64,000 bases of DNA from Acinetobacter sp. ANC 4178 (lineage in GTDB: Bacteria > Pseudomonadota > Gammaproteobacteria > Pseudomonadales > Moraxellaceae): contig NZ_SJOD01000003.1 in assembly GCF_004331175.1 (NCBI RefSeq), forward strand, positions 310,001 to 374,000, given 5' to 3'. The position numbers and the translations under genes were made by a program. The notes below the pieces were generated by a model. That model was not told where the DNA came from and did not search any database. It saw only the letters and a list, made by a program, of their open reading frames with translations. Shown here piece by piece: positions 54,788-62,449 of this stretch (positions within the stretch are counted from its first letter, which is position 1; each line of letters opens with the position of its first letter).

Positions 54788-55534
54788 ATGAAAAGTTTAT
54801 GGCTCGACATTGGTAATACTCGACTAAAATATTGGATTACTCAACACGACCAAGTTGTAGAACATGCGGCTGAGTTACATCTACAATCCCCTGCCGATTT
54901 ACTGCTCGGGTTAATTCAGCATTTTCAAGGCTTAAACATTCAGCAAGTTGGTGTTTCCTCGGTATTAGATCAAGAAAATAACCAACGTATTCAGATGATT
55001 CTGAAGCGTTTAGCTGTACCTGTAATCTTTGCCAAAGTGCATACCGAATATGCAGGATTAAAATGTGGCTACGATGATCCTACGCAGTTAGGGATTGACC
55101 GCTGGTTACAAGTTTTAGCGGTTGCCAATAACGCGAATCAAAATTATTGTGTCATTAGTTGTGGCACTGCCCTGACCATTGATTTAGCAGATGGATTGCA
55201 ACATTTAGGTGGCTATATTCTGCCGAATTTGTATTTGCAACGTGATTCCCTGATTCAAAATACCAAAGGCATTAAAATTCCAGATGCTGCCTTTGAAGAA
55301 CTAAGCCCTGGTCGAAATACCATTGATGCGGTGCATCATGGCATTTTATTGGGCTTGCTGAGTACCATTGAGCGCGTCATGCAACATTCACCTCGACAGT
55401 TGGTACTCACAGGTGGTGATGCTGAATTGTTTGCCCAACATTTACAGCAATATCAGCCAATTGTTGAAGCAGATTTACTTTTAAAAGGTTTACAACATTA
55501 TATTCATCATCAAACTGAAAGCATCAAAGGCTGA
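54788..55534 (+). CDS. coaX: Type III pantothenate kinase
   Basis: First step of CoA synthesis: phosphorylation of pantothenate by the K+-dependent, CoA-insensitive enzyme. The ASKHA phosphate motif is [13 protein letters not shown] at the N-terminus; [27 protein letters not shown] and GGYILPN follow, and the end has [10 protein letters not shown]. Length 248 aa. It forms an operon with birA. Its 3' end overlaps the convergent hydrolase gene by 25 bp. Confidence 0.96.
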   Translation: MKSLWLDIGNTRLKYWITQHDQVVEHAAELHLQSPADLLLGLIQHFQGLNIQQVGVSSVLDQENNQRIQMILKRLAVPVIFAKVHTEYAGLKCGYDDPTQLGIDRWLQVLAVANNANQNYCVISCGTALTIDLADGLQHLGGYILPNLYLQRDSLIQNTKGIKIPDAAFEELSPGRNTIDAVHHGILLGLLSTIERVMQHSPRQLVLTGGDAELFAQHLQQYQPIVEADLLLKGLQHYIHHQTESIKG

Positions 55535-56088
55535 AGAATCTGCTGCAAGAGTGCAAATTCACTAAAACCATCCTGCTGGGTAAAGTGCCCTGCCTGTTTC
55601 ACTTCCAGCAATTGCGCATTCATGAAATGTCCAAATTGCAGCGCAAGTGGAGGTGGAACAACGGAGTCGTTATTAGAAAATAATGCGATTCGATGTGCAA
55701 TCTGACGGTGTAACACACGACTCTGCAAGGTTGCTTGTTGGATAAATGAATTAAGCTCAGGCTTATGTGGTGGCACAGATTTAAACCCTGCCACACAAAT
55801 AAGCGCCTCAATTTTTTGATGGTTTAAATGCTGACTTAAATAATGCGCAACAGCTAAGCAACCCAAACTATGTGCAACAACAATACTGTGCTCATTCAGA
55901 CCTGTCATTTGCATGTCTAATGCCTGCTGCCAAAGATCAAACTCTGGGGCGTCTGCATCGGGTAAAAAAACCAACTTCGCTACACCCTGCATGGCCTCGA
56001 CCTGTTGTGCTAACCAAGCAAACCAGTGATCTTCTGGTGATGCATGCTCACCATGTACAATAAAAACGGTTTTGGAACGATTCGACAT
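55510..56088 (-). CDS. RBBP9/YdeN-family alpha/beta hydrolase
   Basis: Small serine hydrolase of 192 aa. N-terminal [19 protein letters not shown] is the RBBP9/YdeN start (HG then W), the nucleophile is in [10 protein letters not shown] (serine near residue 75), the acid in NNDSVVPP, and the base in AGHFTQQDG. Physiological substrate unknown. Convergent with coaX, with which it overlaps at the 3' end; it follows the ffh terminator on the same strand and should have its own promoter. Confidence 0.88.
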   Translation of the reverse strand: MSNRSKTVFIVHGEHASPEDHWFAWLAQQVEAMQGVAKLVFLPDADAPEFDLWQQALDMQMTGLNEHSIVVAHSLGCLAVAHYLSQHLNHQKIEALICVAGFKSVPPHKPELNSFIQQATLQSRVLHRQIAHRIALFSNNDSVVPPPLALQFGHFMNAQLLEVKQAGHFTQQDGFSEFALLQQILQPLMLSV

Positions 56089-56184
56089 AACTGTGGTTCT
56101 TTTTATTCATTTTCAGTCAAATACTAATCACAACATTTATGGTTTTATATTTAAATTTTGTAGTTCATTCAGAAATCAAGGCAT

Positions 56185-56215
56185 AAAAAATAGGCGTCTT
56201 AAGCACCTATTTTTT
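56185..56215 (-). terminator. Rho-independent terminator after ffh
   Basis: AAAAAATAGG pairs with CCTATTTTTT across an 11-nt loop, with the T run in the leftward direction 19 bp past the ffh stop. Confidence 0.85.
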
Positions 56216-56233
56216 ATATTGAAAGATCTTCAA

Positions 56234-57643
56234 TTATTTCTTTGAATCATTGTTGCCAAAGAGTGGTCCCATACCACCACCGCCACCGAATTGCTTTTGC
56301 AAGCCACCCAATGAACGCATCATTTTCGCCATGCCTGATGGGTTCGCAAACTTCTTCATCATTTTCGCCATTTGCGCGTGTTGTTTGATGAGTTTATTCA
56401 CTTCCACCACATCCATACCGCAACCTGCTGCAATACGTTTTTTACGGCTTGGGTTCATCAGGTCTGGGTTACGGCGTTCTTTAATGGTCATCGATTGAAT
56501 AATCGCTTCCATTTTTTTCACTTGCTTTTCAGGGTTTGCTTGTGCAATCGCATCTTGAATCCCTGAACTGCTCATGCCAGGCAACTTGTCCAAGAAGCCC
56601 ATCATGCCGCCCATTTTGTTCATTTGCTCAAATTGCATCAGCATGTCTTCAAAGTTGAAGCTGCCGCCTTTTTGCAATTTTTTCGCCATTTTTTCGGCTT
56701 TTTCTTTGTCGATTTTGCGTTCAACTTCTTCGACTAAAGAAAGGACGTCACCCATGCCCAAGATACGTTGTGCAACACGCTCAGGATGGAATGGCTCTAA
56801 GGCATCGAGCTTTTCGCCCATACCCAAGAATTTGATTGGCTTACCTGTAATGGCACGAACTGAAAGTGCTGCACCACCGCGCGCATCACCATCGGTCTTG
56901 GTCAGGATTACACCCGTTAAAGCTAAAGCATCATTAAAGGCTTTGGCTGTGTTTGCCGCATCCTGACCTGTCATGGCATCAACCACGAATAAGGTTTCAG
57001 TTGGCTTAATCGCAGCGTGTAGCTCTTTAATTTCGTCCATCATGTCATCATCGACATGTAAACGACCCGCGGTATCGACAATCAAGACATCCGCAAATTG
57101 GATCTTGGCTTGTTCGATCGCACGATTGGCAATATCAATTGGCTTTTCATCAGCACTTGATTCAAAGAAAATCGCACCAACTTCACCCGCAACCGTTTGC
57201 AACTGCTTAATTGCAGCAGGACGGTAAACATCGGCAGATACCATTGCCACTTTTTTCTTTTGACGTTCTTGTAAGAAACGCGCTAATTTTGCCGCAGTGG
57301 TGGTTTTACCCGCACCTTGCAAACCTGCAAGAAGCACAACCACTGGAGGTTTCGCTGCGAGGTCAAGGCTTTCATTCGCCTCGCCCATCATCTTGGTTAA
57401 TTCGTTATAAACAATTTTAACGAAGGCTTGCCCAGGGGATAACTGTGTCATCACTTCCTGGCCTAATGCTTCTTCCTTAACTTTCGCGATGAATTCACGA
57501 GTTACAGGTAACGCAACATCGGCTTCAAGAAGTGCCATACGTACTTCACGTAACGTATCTTTAATATTATCTTCGGTTAGCTGCCCTGAGCCAGTAACAT
57601 TTCTTAAACTCTGCGTGAGTCGTTCTGTTAAGGTATCAAACAT
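56234..57643 (-). CDS. ffh: Signal recognition particle GTPase Ffh
   Basis: SRP54 homologue that targets membrane proteins co-translationally with 4.5S RNA and FtsY. N domain start MFDTLTERLTQSLRNVTG; G domain with GLQGAGKTTTAAKLA, DTAGRLHVDD, TKTDGDARGG; a methionine-rich M domain (about residues 325-430) with MLMQFEQMNKMGGMMGFLDKLPG and a C-terminus of Gly/Met. Length 469 aa. Divergent from the ccsA/ypjD-like gene, an arrangement conserved in gammaproteobacteria. Confidence 0.98.
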   Translation of the reverse strand: MFDTLTERLTQSLRNVTGSGQLTEDNIKDTLREVRMALLEADVALPVTREFIAKVKEEALGQEVMTQLSPGQAFVKIVYNELTKMMGEANESLDLAAKPPVVVLLAGLQGAGKTTTAAKLARFLQERQKKKVAMVSADVYRPAAIKQLQTVAGEVGAIFFESSADEKPIDIANRAIEQAKIQFADVLIVDTAGRLHVDDDMMDEIKELHAAIKPTETLFVVDAMTGQDAANTAKAFNDALALTGVILTKTDGDARGGAALSVRAITGKPIKFLGMGEKLDALEPFHPERVAQRILGMGDVLSLVEEVERKIDKEKAEKMAKKLQKGGSFNFEDMLMQFEQMNKMGGMMGFLDKLPGMSSSGIQDAIAQANPEKQVKKMEAIIQSMTIKERRNPDLMNPSRKKRIAAGCGMDVVEVNKLIKQHAQMAKMMKKFANPSGMAKMMRSLGGLQKQFGGGGGMGPLFGNNDSKK

Positions 57644-57781
57644 TGCAAAATCCGCTTAAAATAGCCAGTAGCAAAAAAATCTTTCTTAAAATAGAAAATT
57701 TATGCATAAGATGCTATAGGATACTGTAGTTCGAGTCGAATTTATATAAATGAATATTCATCATCCTGAAAAAGGTTTGAC

Positions 57782-58591
57782 ATGATTAGTCTCCCCTTGG
57801 TTTATACCATTTTGGCTTTAATTGCCTATACCACCTCTTTTTGGTATTTATTCCTGCATTTAATGTCGAAACGTGAACCAAACCATTGGTTTATTGGCGT
57901 AATTTTGGGCTTGGGTCTACTGCTGCATGCAGGAGTGCTTTACCACGATATGATTACGCCGCTTGGGGTTAATTATGATGTTTTTGTACTCATGTCCTTT
58001 ACCTCAGGCTTGATGCTGCTATTAAGCTTAATTTTTAGTACCTATCGCCCCATTCTGGCATTAAATTTAATTGGGATTCCTGTCGCGGCGACAGGGCTCA
58101 TTTTAGGCTTTGCCTTTAGTAAGCCTAATCAATTTATTGAACAGCATTCGGTTAGCCTAGATATTCACATTATTCTGTCTTTATCGGCTTATGCCGTTTT
58201 ACTGATGGCAACCATTCAAGCAGTGATTTTATGGTTCCAAAACCGTGAGCTAAAAAACAAACAAAAGAAGCGTATTTGGGTTAATTTGCTTCCCTCTTTT
58301 CAAGCGATGGAATCGTTATTGTTTGATTTAATTCAAACAGGCTTTATTTTACTGACCACAGCATTAGTGTTTGGTTTCTTCACCATTGAAGATTTCTTTG
58401 CTCAGCATTTAGCTCATAAAACTGCGTTCAGTATTATTTCATGGTTTGTCTATGGTTCCTTGTTGATTGGTCACTACAAATTTGGCTGGCGCGGGCAAAA
58501 AGCCATTCGCTTTACCCTCATTGGTTTCTTCCTTTTAGCTGTTGGCTTTATTGGTTCTAAGTTTGTATTGGAAATGATTTTAGGAAGATAA
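57782..58591 (+). CDS. CcsA/YpjD-family cytochrome c assembly-type membrane protein
   Basis: Integral membrane protein of 269 aa with about eight helices, related to CcsA/CcmC haem-handling proteins and equivalent in position and length to YpjD next to ffh in E. coli. Conserved histidines appear in LLHAGVLYHD, SLDIHIILS and GHYKFGWRGQKA, candidates for haem contacts; the tryptophan-rich WWD loop of true CcsA is not obvious. Function is not established. Followed by a terminator shared with the convergent gene. Confidence 0.87.
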   Translation: MISLPLVYTILALIAYTTSFWYLFLHLMSKREPNHWFIGVILGLGLLLHAGVLYHDMITPLGVNYDVFVLMSFTSGLMLLLSLIFSTYRPILALNLIGIPVAATGLILGFAFSKPNQFIEQHSVSLDIHIILSLSAYAVLLMATIQAVILWFQNRELKNKQKKRIWVNLLPSFQAMESLLFDLIQTGFILLTTALVFGFFTIEDFFAQHLAHKTAFSIISWFVYGSLLIGHYKFGWRGQKAIRFTLIGFFLLAVGFIGSKFVLEMILGR

Positions 58592-58669
58592 AGACATTTT
58601 TTCAGTTTGGCTGATTAAAAATGTAAAACATTCTTTATTAAGCGAATGAGGAACTTCAAAATTCAATAG

Positions 58670-58699
58670 AAAAGCCCAGCTTATATAAACTGGGCTTTT
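58670..58699. terminator. Rho-independent terminator, usable in both directions
   Basis: AAAAGCCCAG pairs with CTGGGCTTTT across a 10-nt loop; T runs lie on both sides, between the convergent ypjD-like and MBL-like genes. Confidence 0.88.
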
Positions 58700-58769
58700 A
58701 TCCAACCAGCAACCAATTGATTATAAATGATTTACTTAATAGATTTCATATAAAGCGTATTATGTTGAT

Positions 58770-59486
58770 TTAACTTTTCTTAAAAGTATTAATAACAACT
58801 CTCTCCAATTCTTCTTTTGCACCATCCCTTAAAATATTTCCATGAGCAGCGACTAAACTTGTAAAATTTAAGCTCAATAGTTGGTTAAAATCATGCTCAA
58901 GACTATCTTTTTGTCTAGAAACTTTCTTCAGCCATGGACCACCTATAAATAATCCTAAGCGGAATCCCATTAATAACAAAATAATTTTGCTTAAAAAGCT
59001 TATATGTCTCCAATCATCCCAGTATTGAATACTATCTGTTGTAATTAACAACTGACTATCCTCAAGGAAAAGAGCAGCCTCAGGAAACTTTGCGGATTCA
59101 AAAATAAAGAATTTGCTGTTTAGGATAGGAGAATCGCTTGTTGTATTAATAACTTTATTAGGCTGCAATTCTGAGTAATTATCATGGTGCTCTTGACTCC
59201 AGAAATTAGCTTTATATGTATCAATATAAAATTGGTCATCTAAGCCATGAAAGTCGCCTAAACGAATAATATTTTTAACAATACCTAATTTATCCAAATG
59301 TTCTAAGTTGGTACTATCAAGACGAACAGCATTAATTAAGGTAAGTTCAGATCCATCTCGGACAATGACCATATTACGATTCATTTGTAATAGTGGTCCA
59401 ATTTTTATACTTCCTCTCACTAAATAAATATTGGGAAAAATTTCAATCAAAGGGTCTTGTATTGTCGCTACTGCGTACTTATTCAT
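58770..59486 (-). CDS. Degenerate metallo-beta-lactamase-fold protein
   Basis: 238-residue protein of unknown function resembling a beta-lactamase-fold hydrolase. The start IFPNIYLVRGSIKIGP and NMVIVRDGSELTLINAV fit the first strands, then IIRLGDFHGLDDQFY sits where HxHxDH would be, with only the first histidine and the DD kept; TTDSIQYW and VAAHGNIL correspond to the later metal-binding aspartate and histidine. The metal site therefore looks incomplete. One hydrophobic stretch (about 170-190, IILLLMGFRLGLFIGG) could touch the membrane. No good ribosome binding site is seen. It lies in an AT-rich accessory stretch. Confidence 0.7.
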   Translation of the reverse strand: MNKYAVATIQDPLIEIFPNIYLVRGSIKIGPLLQMNRNMVIVRDGSELTLINAVRLDSTNLEHLDKLGIVKNIIRLGDFHGLDDQFYIDTYKANFWSQEHHDNYSELQPNKVINTTSDSPILNSKFFIFESAKFPEAALFLEDSQLLITTDSIQYWDDWRHISFLSKIILLLMGFRLGLFIGGPWLKKVSRQKDSLEHDFNQLLSLNFTSLVAAHGNILRDGAKEELERVVINTFKKS

Positions 59487-59663
59487 AATTAATAGTTTTA
59501 AAGATCAATTGAATTTCTATACTATTCCAATTATATATTTTTGATTAATGTAAATTCCTTATAATTATAATTTGTATTTAACATAATGATCTTTATGGAG
59601 AATATATTTTATATTAATTAAAATATCAATTATTTTAAAATTTCATCATAGTTCAAAACGCAC

Positions 59664-59689
59664 AAAAAACCGATTTTGAAACAAGTCGG
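59664..59689 (-). terminator. Probable Rho-independent terminator downstream of the tautomerase gene
   Basis: Read leftward, CCGACTT and AATCGG pair with one bulge around GTTTCAA and are followed by six T residues. Confidence 0.6.
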
Positions 59690-59759
59690 CGTTTTATTCA
59701 TCGAATTTTTCACTTTCAGCCAATAAAATCGATCTAAACAAATTCATATTGATTACTAA

Positions 59760-59789
59760 AAGTTGTGATGATTAAAATCATCACAACTT
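59760..59789 (-). terminator. Perfect 13-bp hairpin after the tautomerase gene
   Basis: AAGTTGTGATGAT pairs perfectly with ATCATCACAACTT around a 4-nt loop. The T tail is weak in both directions, so it may act as an mRNA 3' barrier, with the hairpin at 59664-59689 as the true terminator. Confidence 0.6.
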
Positions 59790-59831
59790 GTTAGTTGGAA
59801 CTGTTCTAAGTTTTGGATAAGTACTTAATTT

Positions 59832-60062
59832 TTATTTATCCATTTCATTAAGAACCTGAATCATTTCTTTTGTAGGTTTTAAATGACCTAGTTGCCATTG
59901 TTCAGGTGGATGTTCATCAATCCGAATCCAAATATGCTCTCTAAAAGCAGCTCTTCCCTTACCTTCAATTTCCACAAATAAATCTGTTAAACGCTTAAAA
60001 AGCTCAGCTTTACTGTCTTTATCAAGTAAACCTTCTATTGTTTGTACATGAATGAATGGCAT
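59832..60062 (-). CDS. 4-oxalocrotonate tautomerase-family protein
   Basis: Small 76-residue tautomerase-superfamily protein. After removal of the initiator methionine the catalytic proline would be N-terminal (PFIHVQTIEG), followed by the helix with KAELFKRLTDLFVEI and a strand with EHIWIRIDEHPPEQW; an arginine is available near RAAFREH. Such enzymes act on enol/keto substrates; the real substrate is unknown. It is divergent from an HxlR-type regulator with a palindrome between them, suggesting it is the regulated gene. Confidence 0.87.
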   Translation of the reverse strand: MPFIHVQTIEGLLDKDSKAELFKRLTDLFVEIEGKGRAAFREHIWIRIDEHPPEQWQLGHLKPTKEMIQVLNEMDK

Positions 60063-60080
60063 ATTATTATCTCAATTAAG

Positions 60081-60105
60081 TCTAGGTCTATATTAAAGAC
60101 CCAGA
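60081..60105. promoter_or_regulatory. Palindromic operator candidate for the HxlR-type regulator
   Basis: TCT-A-GGTCT, seven bases (ATATTAA), AGACC-C-AGA: a 25-bp inverted repeat with a single mismatched pair. It lies in the 62-bp gap between the divergent tautomerase and HxlR genes, 18 bp from one start and 19 bp from the other, where binding would block both. Confidence 0.6.
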
Positions 60106-60124
60106 TTAAGCGGAGTGCTCCTGA

Positions 60125-60595
60125 ATGTCAAATCAAATATCTTTGAGTCACAAGTTTTCTTCCGAAGCCTGTGGAATTGTTAAAATTGCTGAAATTCTAA
60201 ATGACAGATGGACCATTCTCTTATTAAGAGAAGCTTTTTATGGGGTGACTAAATTCAATGATTTCATGAAAAATACAGGGATATCCAAGCAAATCCTATC
60301 CAATCGATTAAAGCATCTTGTTGAATTAAATATATTACAGTTATCTTTATACAAAGAAATGGGAACAAGAGAACGTCAAGAATACTTGCTCACATCGAAG
60401 GGTAGAAGTTTAAATGTGGTATTACTTGCTATGTTAGAATCTGGTGGTCATTTTTTATCAGAAGAAGAGCCTGTCGTTAAAATTTTCCAAAAAGATCAAG
60501 ATGTAGCGCTTAGATTGAAACTTGTTGATGAAAATAATCAAGTGGTTAGTATTAATGATGTGGAATTAAGAACTGTTTCTAATTCTAAAGACTAG
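60125..60595 (+). CDS. HxlR-family transcriptional regulator
   Basis: Winged-helix regulator of 156 aa. The HxlR core is visible: CGIVKIAEILNDRWTILLLREAFYGVTKFNDFM, then GISKQILSNRLKHLVELNILQ, the recognition helix region, and YLLTSKGRSLNVVLLAM. About 50 extra residues follow the domain. HxlR proteins often control divergent enzyme genes in response to aldehydes, oxidants or drugs; here the divergent tautomerase is the probable target through the palindrome at 60081-60105. GGAGTG precedes the ATG. Confidence 0.9.
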   Translation: MSNQISLSHKFSSEACGIVKIAEILNDRWTILLLREAFYGVTKFNDFMKNTGISKQILSNRLKHLVELNILQLSLYKEMGTRERQEYLLTSKGRSLNVVLLAMLESGGHFLSEEEPVVKIFQKDQDVALRLKLVDENNQVVSINDVELRTVSNSKD

Positions 60596-60895
60596 TTTAG
60601 AAAAACTAATCAGACTTCTTTCATCAATCACTTTCTGCTTAACTCTAAATTTTGAGCAGCACGCATAAAGCTCAAGAACTTTCTTTAATGAAAAAGAGTT
60701 ATACAGAAACACTGCTACCTTAAAAGGGTAATAAAACTATTAACATCCAATTAAAAAGTCTGTTTTTACCCTTCTGGAAATTGCTGATTCCTTATTCTTA
60801 TTTAACATAATAGCGCTTATACAAAATAGATTTTTAAGATTATCTTAAGATCAGTATCTTATTCTTATACATACCCTCTGGAACGATCTCGTTCA

Positions 60896-60923
60896 ACCGA
60901 CTTAGAAATAAGTCGGTTTTTTT
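60896..60923 (+). terminator. Rho-independent terminator (rightward)
   Basis: ACCGACTT pairs with AAGTCGGT around AGAAAT, followed by six T residues. It lies 300 bp after the HxlR gene; a small hairpin (GAACG/CGTTC) directly precedes it. Confidence 0.85.
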
Positions 60924-60954
60924 ATGTGTAGTTTTGATACTTGTGTCCAATAAA

Positions 60955-61251
60955 GCTAATTACATCTCAACCCAATTAAAGCGTTTCCAGTATGTTCAAC
61001 ACAAAAATTATCCCTAATTTCAGAGGATAAAAGAAGACAGTTTTTATCCTAAGTTGTACGTATATGCTTACAACAATTCCCGCTCTTTGCGGCTGTACGA
61101 CTTCAGGTGGATTTCTTATCATGGGGACATAGAGAACAGGAAGTTCCAAAGAACAAAAATAAGAAAGATCGCACAAGGACTGCAAGGTACGACAGGAGTT
61201 ATACCAAGCGAACCGATACGAAAAAGCCCGACAGGATGTCGGGCTTTTTTA
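60955..61251 (+). ncRNA. Candidate small non-coding RNA ending at a strong terminator
   Basis: A rightward terminator at 61221-61251 has no coding gene upstream of it. The preceding 250 bases hold short potential stems (CCCGC/GCGG near 61078-61092, GAAC/GTTC near 61135-61148) and differ in composition from the AT-rich surroundings. No known RNA family is recognised and no promoter was identified, so this is only a candidate; the terminator may simply serve the MerR gene from the other side. Confidence 0.25.
61221..61251. terminator. Strong bidirectional terminator after the MerR-type regulator gene
   Basis: AAAGCCCGACA pairs with TGTCGGGCTTT around a GGA loop, with T runs in both directions. 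It directly abuts the stop codon of the leftward regulator gene. Confidence 0.9.
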
Positions 61252-61674
61252 TTAATACGTGCTTTTTGTAATGTGATATAAGTTTTCAATCATATCTGAA
61301 ATTATGTCCTTATTTTTAACAAAAGAATTATCTTCAATATATTTTTTCACATCATGAAGCGTATTTTTCCCATATTCCAACAACTCAATTTGTTGATTAA
61401 TAATTTCTATTTTTTTGTCAATGAGTTGATTAGAAATATTATTACAGGTTTCAGAAGGAGGTTTTTTCTCAAGTTCAATTAACTGTTTAATCTCTTCCAA
61501 ACTAAATCCAATGGTTTTTAAACCAATAATTAACTTAACTTTTTGCTCATGTATCTCATGATAACTCCTATATCCATTTGCTAGTCTGTCAGGAATTAAT
61601 ATTTTACGCCTTTCATAAAAACGTAAAGTGTCTACTGAAAGACCATATTTTAGAGAAAATTGACGAATATTCAC
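61252..61674 (-). CDS. MerR-family transcriptional regulator
   Basis: 140-residue MerR protein. N-terminal winged helix IRQFSLKYGLSVDTLRFYERRKILIPDR, then ANGYRSYHE, then the long dimerisation helix (about 80-125). A single cysteine (SETCNNI) is not enough for a metal or Fe-S site of MerR or SoxR type, so the effector is probably an organic compound. The start is GTG with GGTGG upstream. It follows the SRPBCC gene by 22 bp, and the promoter before that gene is of MerR type, so the operon is probably autoregulated. Confidence 0.9.
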   Translation of the reverse strand: MNIRQFSLKYGLSVDTLRFYERRKILIPDRLANGYRSYHEIHEQKVKLIIGLKTIGFSLEEIKQLIELEKKPPSETCNNISNQLIDKKIEIINQQIELLEYGKNTLHDVKKYIEDNSFVKNKDIISDMIENLYHITKSTY

Positions 61675-61696
61675 TCGACCACCACGATTCTTTTAT

Positions 61697-62218
61697 CTAG
61701 GATATTTTAAAAGTATCTTTGTTCAATATATAACCTTCAATATATTGTTTGAAGGATTCATTCATTCTCTCAAAATTTAATTGCGTAGGTTGAATAATCA
61801 AATAATTAAAAATAGGCACAAGTAACCCATTAAAATCTTCTGCTTGAATTAGTTGAGTTGTATTAGCATCAATTTTAGTAAAAATAAACTGATGTCGACC
61901 ATTAAACAACCCATTGATATAGAGTTTACCCTCCCATTCTAGATGATATTGATCAAGTTTTTTTACCTTTGGCTGCATTTGAAATTTCACATTTTTGTTT
62001 TCATCATATAAATCGACAATAATTTGTTGACCGATATATGTGGGAAATTGATCAAGGCCAAATAATGTATTCCACTCTGAGTAAGATGAAGTACATGTGA
62101 ATAGTTGCCAAACGTAGTCTATTGGTTGATTTATAACGATCTTTGTTTCGATTCTTTTATGTCTAAAGATAAATAGAAAAAACAAAAATAATGCAATGAT
62201 AGTAAAAACTATTTTCAT
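61697..62218 (-). CDS. Membrane-anchored SRPBCC-family protein (polyketide cyclase/dehydrase-like)
   Basis: 173-residue protein with one N-terminal membrane anchor (IVFTIIALFLFFLFIF) followed by a START/SRPBCC ligand-binding fold: IVINQPIDYVWQLFTCTSSYSEWN at the start and the long C-terminal helix NFERMNESFKQYIEGY at the end. Such proteins bind hydrophobic ligands; the ligand is unknown. First gene of an operon with the MerR regulator, which could sense the same ligand. No strong ribosome binding site is seen. Confidence 0.83.
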   Translation of the reverse strand: MKIVFTIIALFLFFLFIFRHKRIETKIVINQPIDYVWQLFTCTSSYSEWNTLFGLDQFPTYIGQQIIVDLYDENKNVKFQMQPKVKKLDQYHLEWEGKLYINGLFNGRHQFIFTKIDANTTQLIQAEDFNGLLVPIFNYLIIQPTQLNFERMNESFKQYIEGYILNKDTFKIS

Positions 62219-62251
62219 AAAATAATGTCTTTATTACGCAATCAGACAATA

Positions 62252-62282
62252 ATTCTAAGATTGGAGTCTACTCCAACATCAA
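62252..62282 (-). promoter_or_regulatory. MerR-type promoter/operator of the SRPBCC-MerR operon
   Basis: Read leftward: -35 TTGATG (62282-62277), a 19-bp spacer, -10 TAGAAT (62257-62252). The over-long spacer holds a perfect 7-bp inverted repeat TTGGAGT-AG-ACTCCAA. This layout is the hallmark of promoters that MerR-family activators untwist. The -10 lies 34 bp before the SRPBCC ATG. Confidence 0.8.
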
Positions 62283-62449
62283 GTAAAATTTTAAGCTAAC
62301 AGCTAACTCTTAAAAGGTTTTTTCTTTAACATAAAATCACTGTGACAAAACTTAAATCGTCACCCTACCTCTAACGATAACCTTTCAAAGCCCCTCGCCT
62401 AGACAATCTGCACAAAAAAACGTATAACACCGTTTCTCAAATTTAACTG

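Larger units (their letters stand above)
59487..59831. other. 345-bp AT-rich intergenic stretch with two hairpins
   Basis: No gene is seen. It carries two leftward terminator-like hairpins (59664-59689 and 59760-59789) downstream of the tautomerase gene and the promoter region of the MBL-like gene near 59490-59620. Confidence 0.5.
60596..61251. other. 656-bp non-coding stretch with three hairpins and a possible small RNA
   Basis: No coding region is supported. It contains a perfect 10-bp palindrome ATCTTAAGAT (60842-60851), a short hairpin GAACG-ATCT-CGTTC next to a strong rightward terminator (60896-60923), and a strong bidirectional terminator (61221-61248). The DNA between the two terminators (about 60955-61220) is less AT-rich than its surroundings, with no gene to use the rightward terminator. 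Confidence 0.5.

Noticed and set aside
58770..62218. Prophage or defence island
   Set aside because: No integrase, capsid, restriction, toxin-antitoxin or nuclease gene is seen; the genes are small regulators and enzymes.
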